NCBI GenBank assembly: GCA_033030425.1
Contig: JAUFSD010000002.1
Span: 2,356,001-2,420,000 of the forward strand
DNA from: Verpa conica
Taxonomy: Eukaryota; Ascomycota; Pezizomycetes; Pezizales; Morchellaceae
Length of the DNA stretch: 64,000 nt
Direction of reading: 5' to 3'
Position numbers and translations under genes: made by a program. Positions 48,196 through 58,208 of the stretch are shown piece by piece; the first letter of the stretch is position 1, and each line of letters opens with the position of its first letter. The notes beneath the pieces were generated by a model. The model had not been told where the DNA came from. It did not search any database and saw nothing but the letters and a program-made list of their open reading frames with translations.

Positions 48196-50610
48196 TCAAA
48201 CCATCAAATACATGGTGCAGATGAGTGATGGCCCTGTATATAATCCTAAAAATCGCCACCGGATGTTAGTACTTACTTTCCTCGGACTGCATATTAGGTG
48301 GATACTAACCAATCCAGAACAAAGTATTTCCCAATGTCTTTCTATCCTTCATAAATCGTGACTTTCCAAACATCCCTAGGGGTAGCTGAAGCATACTGCT
48401 AAACCTATATAGACAAATATTTGTAAGAAAGGGGCTAGAGTCATTCCAAGATTGCAAAACTTACATTAAATAACCCCTGACTTTCTTGAAAACGGCCCAC
48501 ATAACTAATTCATGGAACACTGCTGATAGGAGGAATGTTATCAATGCCGCAACATTTTTGGAGACGTGTAGCGATGAAATACTGGAATGGTAGACATGGC
48601 GACGTAAGAAGTTATGAACAGGCTTGTTCCAATCTCGGGCAAACTAGAATGAGTTGATTAGAAAGGCGTTAAAAAGATAGTCGGAGGTTAATATAATCTT
48701 ACCACGTCCCAACCTGTGCTATTCCACCAATCGCCATAGAATCCACGGTCAGAAAATAGTGTAAGCTCGCCCAAAATATTCAGGATTAGCTCCCAAATAA
48801 GGTACCATGCCATCTAGATATCCGGTTCATTTATAAGTATTTTTGTCTTCGATAAACAGTGATTGAAAGGCTGGTATTACATACCAGGTACTCCACGAGG
48901 AAAGGAAATAGGAGATCAGCAAACATCCATGGTATTTCTCTGAGTCTTTCTTCGATCGGCCAAGAACTCATTTCATTGGCTTTCATGACCACAGGCCACA
49001 TGTAGTGTTGGGAAACAAGGATCATGATGCCCAAAACTCCAAATATAGCAAATACTTTCTCGGCCACATAATACCAGTTTATCGAGTCCTGTCGGGGGTA
49101 TGCAAGCTCATATACAACGCTATCAAGAAGTAAATTCAGTCACAATCATCTAATTGGAAAACTCTATCCATATATAAAGATAGTAGAAGGTGTAACCTAC
49201 GTAGGAAAATGAAGATACTCTAGGAAGTTCCACCAGGTAAGGTTATCTGGGTATTGTACTGGTTTTCCACCACTGACTCTTGAGGTCAACTCTAGATCAC
49301 AGCTATCGATTTCTGCAACTAGCGCCTTTTCGAAATCTTCAAGCTGCTGCAAATCCATTTCCTCCGCTTCTGTATTTAGAGCTTGGTTTAGTCCTCCAGA
49401 AGTGATTTTACTAAGACCAACACCGGAATCAACAGAGCTTGTAGATTGGGCTCGGTGGTGCCGGCCTCGTACATCCTTCTCAAGGCCAGACATCTGTAGC
49501 GAGTGAAGTTGCTGTACTTTACCCCGAAGTACGTTGCGGCGTTTTAGGACTCCCGAGAGATGCCCATTATAGAAGGCATATGAGTGTTGTTTCATTAGCA
49601 TGACGTGGGCGTGTAAAACGATGTATACCTAGCATAAGAGTTAGCGGGCATATATTTTCACCGGAGTGAAATAATCACAAACAGTTTGAATCCATGACCA
49701 CTCTTTATAGAGAGTATACTCAATAATAGCCCACATAAAAATTCCCTGCCACATCGTTTGGAAGATCCAACCAGCCCCATCCCATTTGATATATCCTTTA
49801 TTGATCGCTTTCTGTAGTGGTACACACCATAGACTAGTTCCATAAAACATTATGGCATCGGTAAGAAGACAGTCGATTAATTTATTTGGCATGAACATGA
49901 TTGAGAGGATGTCAATCCCGAATACCCGCCCTTCATTTCGATAAGAGGTTGCAGCATCTTTGAGCATTAGCATACCAATACTCATCCTAGGTGAGTTTCG
50001 TTAGTAGCCGTATATCAAATGGGCTATAGGGTTAGGGTAGCTACCAGAAAAGAATGTAGAAGCCGTGGAAAGGCGACTCTGAAGCTTGGGGGTTCTGACG
50101 GTCGAATGTAGTAAACTGCTTTGTAAAGACCAACTATTTGTCCGGTTAGTCATGAAAATAACTATAAGAACGATGCAACCATACGTCGGTGAACTTGGCT
50201 CTTCTCTTTTTCCCATTCACACCTCCAGAAGAACGCGACTGCGACAGCAACTCCCGTAGGTCATCATCCATCCTAAGCATGTAGCTTCCCTTTCCTCCAT
50301 TCTTCACTTTCTCTAAGCGTACCGGAATCGAAGCTCTTCTAACTACCTCATGAAGCCCACTCTCGTTCTTGTCACCGGTTTCTCGGGCCTCATCGATACT
50401 TGATCTCGGGCTTTCCGTGAGAGGGCTATCGTTTAGTTTCTCTGGTAGTAGCATTATTTCCGGTGTCCGTTCATCGTGATGATCGCTGCTGGATGTCAAG
50501 TGGCCAAGAAGTCTTTCGGACTCATAGGAGGAAGTTGTAGCGAGTGAGTCTATCGAAGAAGAAGAAGACTGCCTCCCACCTTCGCGTAGGCTTTGTGTAC
50601 GCTGAGGCAT
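48196..50610 (-). CDS. ARE2: Sterol O-acyltransferase (ARE1/ARE2 type, MBOAT family)
   Basis: Nine exons in my model: 50610-50185, 50133-50045, 49986-49683, 49628-49201, 49119-48885, 48813-48703, 48643-48465, 48404-48310 and 48245-48196; 638 aa, the size of yeast Are1/Are2 (610 and 642). The enzyme esterifies sterols with fatty acyl-CoA in the ER for storage in lipid droplets. The N-terminal 140 residues are Ser-rich and cytosolic. Family motifs follow in order: FTDLVFTKQFTTFDRQN across intron 1, ESPFHGFYILFW, HAHVMLMKQHSYAFYNGHLS, YPRQDSINW, FYGDWWNS at 519-526 (acyl-CoA/substrate motif), and the active-site His575 in SAVFHELVMW. The last exon encodes LYTGPSLICTMYLMV. Two donors are GTTTGT-like or weak; the 49629-49682 intron could use an internal GTGAAA donor, but that would leave only 33 bp. 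The start is the first ATG in frame. Confidence 0.92.
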
Positions 50611-51727
50611 GATTTTGTTGTGACGTGTTATTTTAGGAAAGCTTAGACGAATGTGAACCCTTGAAGCTATTGAAGGGGACACTGTTGCAGAGCACCTTAA
50701 GTACAAGTGTTGATTTATCTGCCAGAGCTGTGTCTGAAAGAAAGTGCAGGTTGTCTGATCCTAATAACATGATTTAAAGCAAGGATAATCGGGATTTCTA
50801 GGCGGGGGAGGACCTTGTGATTGGAAATCATGGGAAAGAACTTGAAGTAGGTGAGACTGAGTAATTCACATTATTTTCTAGAGATACTCTCGGAAACGGA
50901 TTCACGGAACTCCGACGGATGTTTCCGAAATACTTCAAGTGCATAAAGGGTCGGTAAACGGACGTTTTCTGTCAGTGGGATACATGTCGTGTTCTCCACC
51001 TATGTCGTCAGCCAAGATGTGAGGCTCACTGAGTGGTATTCGAAGAGCGTTATTATTACCTGGTGATTATTAAGCAGGACGGGGTTAACAACCCCTGTGT
51101 CCTAGGGACTGGTATCCTTTGTTTCCCTTTGCAACAAAGGGCCCTAGGACAAGGATAGAGTACATGTAGCCAAGAGACTTGTGGAAGAACTATATGTAGT
51201 AGTAGCAAGGCATCGGGCTCAAACGTTCAAGCCTTTTTTCTATACAGGTGTTCAGAAACTTGAAGTAAGACGCTGTGGGTGATTGAAAAAATGACAATAG
51301 GATCGCCCTAGTTAGACTTCTATAACCTGTAAAAAGGGCCAAGGGCGCAGATAGACGTACTCGCGTCAGGCGTGAAGTATTAGGACACACTGAAAAAGGA
51401 AATATAACGATTCCATAGCTCCATGACGCAATAAAACGCAGTAAAGCTGTGACTACTCAGATCCGTGACAGCCTAGTCTATCGCAATAATTTACCCTTGA
51501 CCGAGTACATATATAATAGAGTACTAGAAGGGTACTAGGAACGCAATCTGCAGTGTTTTTTCAGCCTAGAGATGACTCATATATATCCAATAGCATTGCC
51601 ATATCTCCTGCAGCCATAGTTACCTTAAATCCAAGGGTCCTGTACCATGTACCAAGCAAGAAATTCTTCCGGGTTTGCTTGCTTAGGATAATCTCTGTCA
51701 CTGTCTTGTGGGGTTCGCCGGAGTATA
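50611..51727. other. Intergenic region with a hairpin
   Basis: Promoter side of the acyltransferase gene. Apart from the hairpin at 51098-51151 nothing can be assigned. Confidence 0.5.
51098..51151. repeat. Nested inverted repeat able to form a 54-nt hairpin
   Basis: Outer arms TGTCCTAGGG and CCCTAGGACA are exact complements; inner arms CCTTTGTT and AACAAAGG enclose a 9-base loop. An 8-base bulge lies on one side only. An alternative pairing uses ATCCTT at 51114 with AAGGAT at 51151. It could be a small fold-back element or an RNA structure. Confidence 0.75.
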
Positions 51728-51884
51728 CAGTCGCACCTCGATATGCCGGATGCCAAGAACCTAGAGGATTTCGTACGGGATAGCAAATTTATTTTGTAGT
51801 AGAGAAAATGTTTTAGTCAGGGCACTTCGTACGGGACAGCAAGGGATCCGGCATATTGAGATCCGGCATAGCGAGGTACGACTG
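51728..51884. mobile_element. MITE-like element, pogo/Tc1-mariner-type termini (family A, copy 2)
   Basis: Left terminus CAGTCGCACCTCGATATGCC and right terminus GGCATAGCGAGGTACGACTG are inverse complements with two mismatches, and both ends are flanked by TA (51726-51727 and 51885-51886), the expected target duplication. The interior contains repeated GATCCGGCATA motifs. It is 157 bp long and non-coding. The CAG..G.ACCTCG start is shared with the element at 13718. Confidence 0.85.
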
Positions 51885-52012
51885 TAGTGCCGAGAGCTGT
51901 AGGGCCTAGCCCCAGCTTGTATTCGTCAGATGCTTGACTTGCCGTTCTACCCTCAAGCCATCCTCAATTCGGCATGATAATATACGGCATCTTTAACTTT
52001 ACTACTTATGTA

Positions 52013-52160
52013 CAGTCTCCGGTAGAATTATTGTGAAAACGGGGTTAGCGAGCAAGGGTTTTGTGATCAGTACCCACTACTAGAATCTTTGTTGAGAACA
52101 TCAAAAAGTCTGACTTGAGTCATGAGTGGCACATTGTCGCATTAATTCTACTGGAGGCTG
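52013..52160. mobile_element. MITE-like element (family B, intact ends)
   Basis: Left end CAGTCTCCGGTAGAATTATT and right end TAATTCTACTGGAGGCTG are inverted repeats with few mismatches, flanked by TA on both sides (52011-52012 and 52161-52162). It is 148 bp long and non-coding. The internal sequence matches the degenerate copy at 22898-23045 over about 90 bp. Confidence 0.85.
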
Positions 52161-52430
52161 TACCCTTAATAAAACGGGGCTAGTGAGAGAGACTAATCAG
52201 AATTCTACTGCTAGATAAAACTACATATGCTACATGGGGATAAGAGCAACGGACATTAGATCGTCCGGAGTTTACGGAAAATCGAATTGGCACCGGGGAC
52301 TTCAAGAGTTTCAGTATAAGTATTGGAGGAACTTCCCAAGTCAAACTGTCTACCATCAACATCAGGCCTAATTAGTACTTACAAAGACACATACTACTCA
52401 AAAAATCAGTACTTAGATAAAGAAAGAAAA
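52161..52430. promoter_or_regulatory. Short promoter region of the hydrolase gene
   Basis: Only 270 bp separate the right end of the family B element from the start codon, so core promoter and 5' leader must lie here. No TATA box or other element stands out clearly. Confidence 0.35.
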
Positions 52431-53510
52431 ATGGCTTCTAACCCTCCAGGAGAATGCTGCATCAAAGGGACAATTCATGAAGGGACCGTTACAGGAGAAG
52501 TCAAAGAATTTGCGGGAGGTTAGTAGGCGGTTCTTATTACCTCTTGATATTTCTCTTGAAGGTCAATATCACTGATTTGATAAATACAGTGGACACCTAT
52601 TTTGCCTACCCACAATCAAAATCCACCGACAAAGTAATTGTCTTCCTCTGTGACATCATGGGACTTTACAACAACCCCAAACTGTAAGTATTCCCTCAAA
52701 AACTATCAGTGTACTGGGAGATATTCAGTGAATAATGAAAACCACAGTGTAGCCGATCAGTTTGCTGCTAATGGATACTTTGTTGTAATGCCCGACATTC
52801 ATGACAAAGACGCAGTTCCCACTCCCGAGAACCGTGTGGGGGAATTTGACATAAACACTTGGCTAGCGAAGGAAATTCATCAACCCCCGTTTGTCCATGC
52901 AGTTATTGGGAGGGTGCTTTCTGAGATTAGGAAGGATTTTAGTACGTTGGTCAAAACGATGTAGTTTGGTAGAGACGCCAAAGTTTTTTTTTAATTACTA
53001 ATATGGTATGATATATAGACCCAAAGAGGATCGGTGCTGTCGGGTACTGTTTTGGAGCAAAATACGTTATTAGCTTACTGGATGGTCAAATCGATGCTGG
53101 TACTATATATATCACCACTATTTATGGGTCTATATTCACGAACTAAATTTTATTTTCTCCTAAATAGGATATATCGCCCACCCAGCACTTATAACTATGG
53201 AGGAGGTCGCTGCTATTAAGGGGCCTCTCTCCATTGCTGCGGCTGGTACGAATTTCTTCTTTAGTGTGGAAATATATAATGCGTGCTAATATAAAATTAT
53301 ATAGAAATCGACAAGTACTTCACCACAGAGCTGCGTCACCAGAGTGAGGCAAAGCTCATTAGGATGAAGGCGACATACCAGCTCAACCTGTTTGGCGGTG
53401 TTAGTCACGGGTTCGCTATCAGGGCTGATTTAAAGGATCGGAAACAAAAGTTTGCAAAGGAACAGGCGTTCTACCAGGCTGTTGCTTGGTTCAATGAGTA
53501 CTTAGACTAA
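52431..53510 (+). CDS. Dienelactone hydrolase family protein
   Basis: Six exons, 52431-52518, 52590-52683, 52748-52941, 53019-53099, 53168-53245 and 53305-53510, give 246 aa, the normal length of the family. It is a cytosolic alpha/beta-hydrolase with a Cys nucleophile. Order of motifs: CCIKGTIHEGTVTGEV at the N-terminus, VDTYFAYP, VIVFLCDIMGLYNN, DQFAANGYFVVMPDIHDKD, the nucleophile elbow GAVGYCFGAKY with Cys136, the acid region EIDKYFTTELR with Asp181, and FGGVSHGFAIR with His213, followed by AFYQAVAWFNEYL. All three catalytic residues are present. The oxyanion region has LCDIMGLYNN, a normal variant. The substrate is not known; fungal relatives (yeast AIM2 and others) are poorly characterised. 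One donor (GTACTA at 53100) is weak, but the frame across it restores the family sequence. Confidence 0.9.
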
Positions 53511-53949
53511 AAGCCAATATTTATATAAACGAATCAGCGCCAACAATGGTTTTTTTTTATTTGTATTTCTTGGGTTGAGATCTACTAGCTATGTTTTTTG
53601 CAAGCGAGAATTAAAAAATTATACCTATTCAGTAGGTGATCACCGCTCGTACTGGTACTGGTACATACATAGTTCTATTTTCTCGCCTCTCGGCCAATCT
53701 GGTTATGAAGTGTTCTTGGCAAAGGACCTCAGGTGTACAAATCAGCCAATCACATATAGGGGCGTACGGTTTATAGGCTTCTAACGTTTGATTGGGTACT
53801 TGATTAACAAAGGGGGCCTGAATATAAAGCATACAATACCCCGCTATCCCAACAACACCCTCTTCTCTAGTCCTGCCGTTGACTTGTCACCACCGTCAGC
53901 CACAATACGACTTTTTAAACCAACAGCTTAAGCGTCACAAACACCCAGC
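53511..53949. other. Intergenic region
   Basis: Between two genes read in the same direction; no frame of its own is supported. It carries the promoter of the BTB gene. Confidence 0.45.
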
Positions 53950-54820
53950 ATGGCTGATGATGTTGATTATGTTTATAATAAGGATGGCGAGCTTCAGCCC
54001 AGGGAGTCTATTGATGATTATGTGTATGATAAAGATGGCAATCCTCGGCCTAAACGTGCGAAGATGCTCCCAGAGACGCAGCGGGAGTTTCTAGAAGGGC
54101 TTGCAGGGTTTGGTTCCTAAAAGTAAAAAGAAGAGAAAAGAAAAAAGATTTATTTACTAACATTATGTTATTCAAGGCTTTTCAACTCTGAGAAATATTC
54201 CGATGTGACCCTCTTTCTCGGCCCAGATGAAGTGAAATTCAAATCACACTACGCGGTGCTGGGGATGCGAACAACGTATTTTGACAAAGCGAAAGAACAC
54301 GGTTTCAAAGAGGGCGAGACCAACGAGTACCGTTTCCCCGACTATAGTGCTCACGCTTTGTGGAGGGTACTGCAGTATTTCTATACTGGTATTTACTCGG
54401 CCGATCCCAACCAGATGGAAGACGGTGGTGGTAATCAAACTCTTCAATTGGAATTTATCTTTGGTAGTTATAATGACATTCAAAATAGATGATGACTTCG
54501 AGCTTATCAAGCATCCCCGGGTTTACGCAATAGCAGATCTTCTCGATATGGATGGATTAAAGCGACTCTGTGTTACAAATTTTGAGGAACAGCTTAAGAA
54601 GCACTGGATTAGTGATACATTTACTGATGCTGTCCGTGAGGTCTACTCGACAACATATTCAACCGATCGAGCTATGAAGGATCCTCTTGTCAAGGTCGCT
54701 CAGGAGCATATAAAGGAGCTTCATGAACGGCCAGACTTTGCAAGGCTTTCGAAAGAGATGGCAGAGTTTTCAGGTGATTTAATCGCTGCGCTTATCTCTA
54801 ATGGTGTTAAGTTAAGTTAA
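53950..54820 (+). CDS. BTB/POZ domain protein
   Basis: Exons 53950-54107, 54177-54430 and 54489-54820 give 247 aa. The BTB domain spans about residues 54-165: SEKYSDVTLFLGPDEVKFKS, YAVLGMRTTYFDKA, EYRFPDYSAHALWRVLQYFY and TGIYSADP, then VYAIADLLDMDGLKRL. In this fold the region forms a dimer and often recruits Cul3. Downstream, HIKELHERPDFARLSKEM and a C-terminal helix are typical of the small fungal BTB proteins of unknown client. The first exon holds an internal duplication: DYVYNKDGELQP and DYVYDKDGNPRP follow each other 17 codons apart. Intron donors are weak (GTTTGG, GTAATC) but frame and domain continuity support them. No extra domain such as Kelch or MATH is attached. Confidence 0.88.
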
Positions 54821-56119
54821 GAAATACTTCACTATAAACGACAGTATCATTGGATATTTATATGTACGCATAGGTGATGCGATATCTAATTAGACTAGTC
54901 AAGGGGGAGAAAAGTGCTGGTTAGTGACTGATGAATGGACAGTACTTTATATCAACACCACACTCCCCTCTATGGTCTTTCGTAGCAAACCGCGCCAGCC
55001 TGTTCTTGAAATCTCTAAGCTCTAGAAAGACCCGGAAAGAGCCGTAGCTTATTTTACCTACTATATTTTATTTGCTCAGGTATATACTCTATTATTCAGC
55101 TGGCCGTATGCTGGCATCCCCTTAATTGTATAATCTAAGATTCAAGGGCTTCTGTTAGGTTGAACGTCTTGTTTGATTCTATTTCTTAACAGCCTTGCTA
55201 CTCCTCGTGTCTATGGCTTTGTATTGTGTTTTTTTTTTTTGATTCCCCCAATTATAGTTGTGGCATGTGGGTTAGGGTTACCCATTCTGGACACCCGCTC
55301 CCATGAGCTGTGGCTACGGCCTTCTACATTCCACTCTGGTAGCTTTAAGTCTTGTATTCAGACTTCTATCGAGTTCTCGGAGATGTCCTTAACTGGCTCG
55401 TGTAATTGGTCAAACTGACCGATTCTAAAATTGGCATATGTGGCCGAGGCGGCGGGGCTGATGTGGCACACTGACCTCTGCTAAATGATCTTATAAGCTG
55501 AGGGTGTTTCCAGGTACCAAAACATCCAAGACAAGAGTAGATGCTAAAATGGTACAATAGGACGTATAAATGGTGGTATTGCATTTAATATCTGATTCAA
55601 TTATAAATGCAAACCTTGCGCCGCAGAGACATGCGATAAAGCGTTTCTGGTTGATGTCCCCACGACATTTTACAACACCCGGGTGTTTGTGGCCTACATA
55701 CCTGATACCCGAATGCAGAAGAATCAGATATAAGGTTCCATTCTTTACCCATAATCATAATGGAGCATGTTTATCTTATAATCTTGCAACCGTCATCTAT
55801 TCGGTACGTTATTCAGGGTGTCCCCTACCGGGGTTACAAACATTATGCCTTTACCGGGGATAGGCTGGGGGAGGGCAAAGTACTTGAAGGACTTAAGGGA
55901 ACGCAATGCAAAATCATACGACAAGATGTAGAGCGTCTTTAGGAAAAGACACAGGCCAACTAAAACAACTGGATTTGTTTCTCTCTCTTTCGTTTAGGCT
56001 CGCAGAGCCTCGCATATTCGTGCTTTGAAATTTTATTTACCTACAGTAAGGCCCGAGTCGACTCGGACTATTGAATATATTTACTAACTTGCTATAGCTG
56101 CCATACAGATAACCTCTCG
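54821..56119. other. Intergenic region
   Basis: Includes a TTAGGGTTA motif near 55272. Small frames on both strands have no domain. The promoter of the membrane-protein gene must be at the right end. Confidence 0.45.
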
Positions 56120-57491
56120 ATGGCCAGCCATAGCTCATACCCTAATTTTACAGACTTAAGTTTGAAGGATGAACGCATACCCAGCTACACAAGCGAAGAC
56201 TTTTGGCCACAGAAGAAACCAACACTTCTGCGGCCAAAAACACTACAAAAACGTCCTGTTGCCGTACGAAGATCAAAAGCTGGATGGATGTTCTTTCCAA
56301 CGTTCCTTTTATCTGCAGCACTACCCATCTGTTGGCTCACGCTATGGTACACGACACCAAACGAACAGAAAACGTGCAGACTTGACGAAAACAGTGCGCC
56401 GCTTTTTGGAATAAACCATTCAATCGGGGTATTATCATTCACGGCGGCGAAATGGGTAGACGTTGCTTTTGACGTCGTTGTTGGTCATGGTGGACAGGCG
56501 CTGCTTTGTTGGATATCATATCGAGCAATCCTCGACACCTTAATGCACATCATGGAGTCAGACTCAGTTACATATGAGCTTTTTATCACACTCACAATGT
56601 CTGGTAGTACGGTCCTCACATTGCTGGCATTGCTAAAACGAATGTTGACAAGGTGGGAATATCGCGGGAGGATGACTTTAATTTTTCTAGCAACAGCATA
56701 TGTTTTGATATTCCCAACCCTGATGGCCGCAATGACTGGATATAGCACCCGTGCTGAAGGGTGGTTCATCCTCAACGATGGGAACCTAGTTACCCACGAT
56801 ACATTCATATATGAGATGCGAGATGCACAAATCATACTCGACGGCTCCCGCATTGGTCTCCAAGATAACGCAACATTCACTATCGAGAAATGGGACGAAA
56901 TATCCGGCATGAACCACACCGAATGTAAGTCTCCTTCTCCCCACACAGACTCCCAAACTAATCGCCCCAGACGAAGGAATCGGCCACGAATACCGCATCG
57001 GCGACATTGTCTACCGCGTCGGCTTCGAGCCCCTCCACACCAAGTTCGGCTACCAGTTTCGTGGAGAAGCCTATGACATGGCCTTCACCAGCAACCCGTC
57101 GCGACACCGCTGCATCGCGACAGAGAAATACCAATACGGTGTCTCAACCGTCATCTTCCAGGCTACGATCGTCCTCCAGGTCCTCTGGACATACACAATC
57201 TACGGGCTCTGGGTACACGCAAATCGGAAAGGCCAGCTATGCAGCGCTGGGAGAAAGTTGGGGCCTTTCAGAGCTGTCGCGGATTTGGCAGGTGCTATCA
57301 ATGCTGATATTGGGGATGATATTAGTGCATATCCAGATCGTGTACTAGAGAAGGAATGCTCGAAAACGAGACCTGGTTTGAAGTATTATGTGGATCCTTG
57401 TGGGGATGGGACATACCATATAGGGTTGTCGTCGGGGAGACCAAAGTCAGAAGTTTTGATACTGGAAGATGATAAGCGGTTATATAGATAG
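56120..57491 (+). CDS. Multi-pass membrane protein of unknown function
   Basis: Exons 56120-56924 and 56971-57491 are joined over a 46-bp intron (GTAAGT donor, CCCCAG acceptor); 441 aa. The N-terminal 50 residues are polar and basic. Hydrophobic segments are found at about residues 55-77 (WMFFPTFLLSAALPICWLTL), 100-135, 150-172 (LFITLTMSGSTVLTLLALL), 183-210 (LIFLATAYVLIFPTLMAAM) and 345-370 (VSTVIFQATIVLQVLWTYTI). Between the fourth and fifth segments lies a loop of about 135 residues with N-glycosylation sequons (DNATF, MNHTE) that is probably luminal or outside. The C-terminus is a short soluble tail. This layout and the ISYRAILDTLMHIMES region are familiar from uncharacterised ascomycete integral membrane proteins, but I cannot name a family or function. 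Confidence 0.8.
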
Positions 57492-58208
57492 TGTGGGTGC
57501 ATTTATCTCTTAAAAAGTCGTACATAATGGCTGGGCAGGTGTTTTGTTTTTGGTTGCATGGAATGGGAGTTTTGGTGTGTTTATAGATAGTACACAGGGT
57601 ATCACCAAGCATTGATATCTTTGCAAATACAAATTTCAAGTACAGAAGTATCTGGTCAATGAGCCTGGATAGATTAAAAAGGGTTATGGCGTTGAACGCA
57701 ATGTAGGCAATGAAGTCACATATTATCACTCGCATCGACAAATAATGTCTATTTGTAGGTAGGATACTCGATAGACTATTGATCCCATGGGGGGGGGGGC
57801 GCTCCTACTCCTATATATCCTCTATATTAGGCTAGTCTCGGCCCACTATGGAAGTCTCACCGAAATGACTCTGATAGACCCAGGATATTTAGGAGGATCT
57901 ACAGTCTATCTCAAAACACAAATCCATTACGTATCATCACTCGCTACTTTGCATGCCAAAGCTTAATTATCTATCCCTTAATTTTTTTACTATCGCTTCC
58001 ACACTCGAACCCCAACACCAAGCTGCTGATAAGTTTATCTATAAAACATAGAAGGTATATATAAAAAAACGAATACAATTAGTTATCTTCTACAAAAAGG
58101 GGAAAAGAGAACTCATATACGCAAGAAAGAAAACTACGCCCGTTTTAACCTACAACAAACGACATAATCATCATACAAATCTCCTCTCCTTCCATCATAT
58201 ACCCTCCA
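57492..58208. other. Convergent 3' intergenic region
   Basis: AT-rich, with a 10-G run at about 57790. It holds the 3' ends of the two convergent genes. Confidence 0.5.

Noticed and set aside
49629..49661. 33-bp intron in the acyltransferase gene
   Set aside because: A GTTTGT donor 21 bp further upstream gives a 54-bp intron and restores the family sequence (WIQT then VYIVLHAHVMLMKQ).
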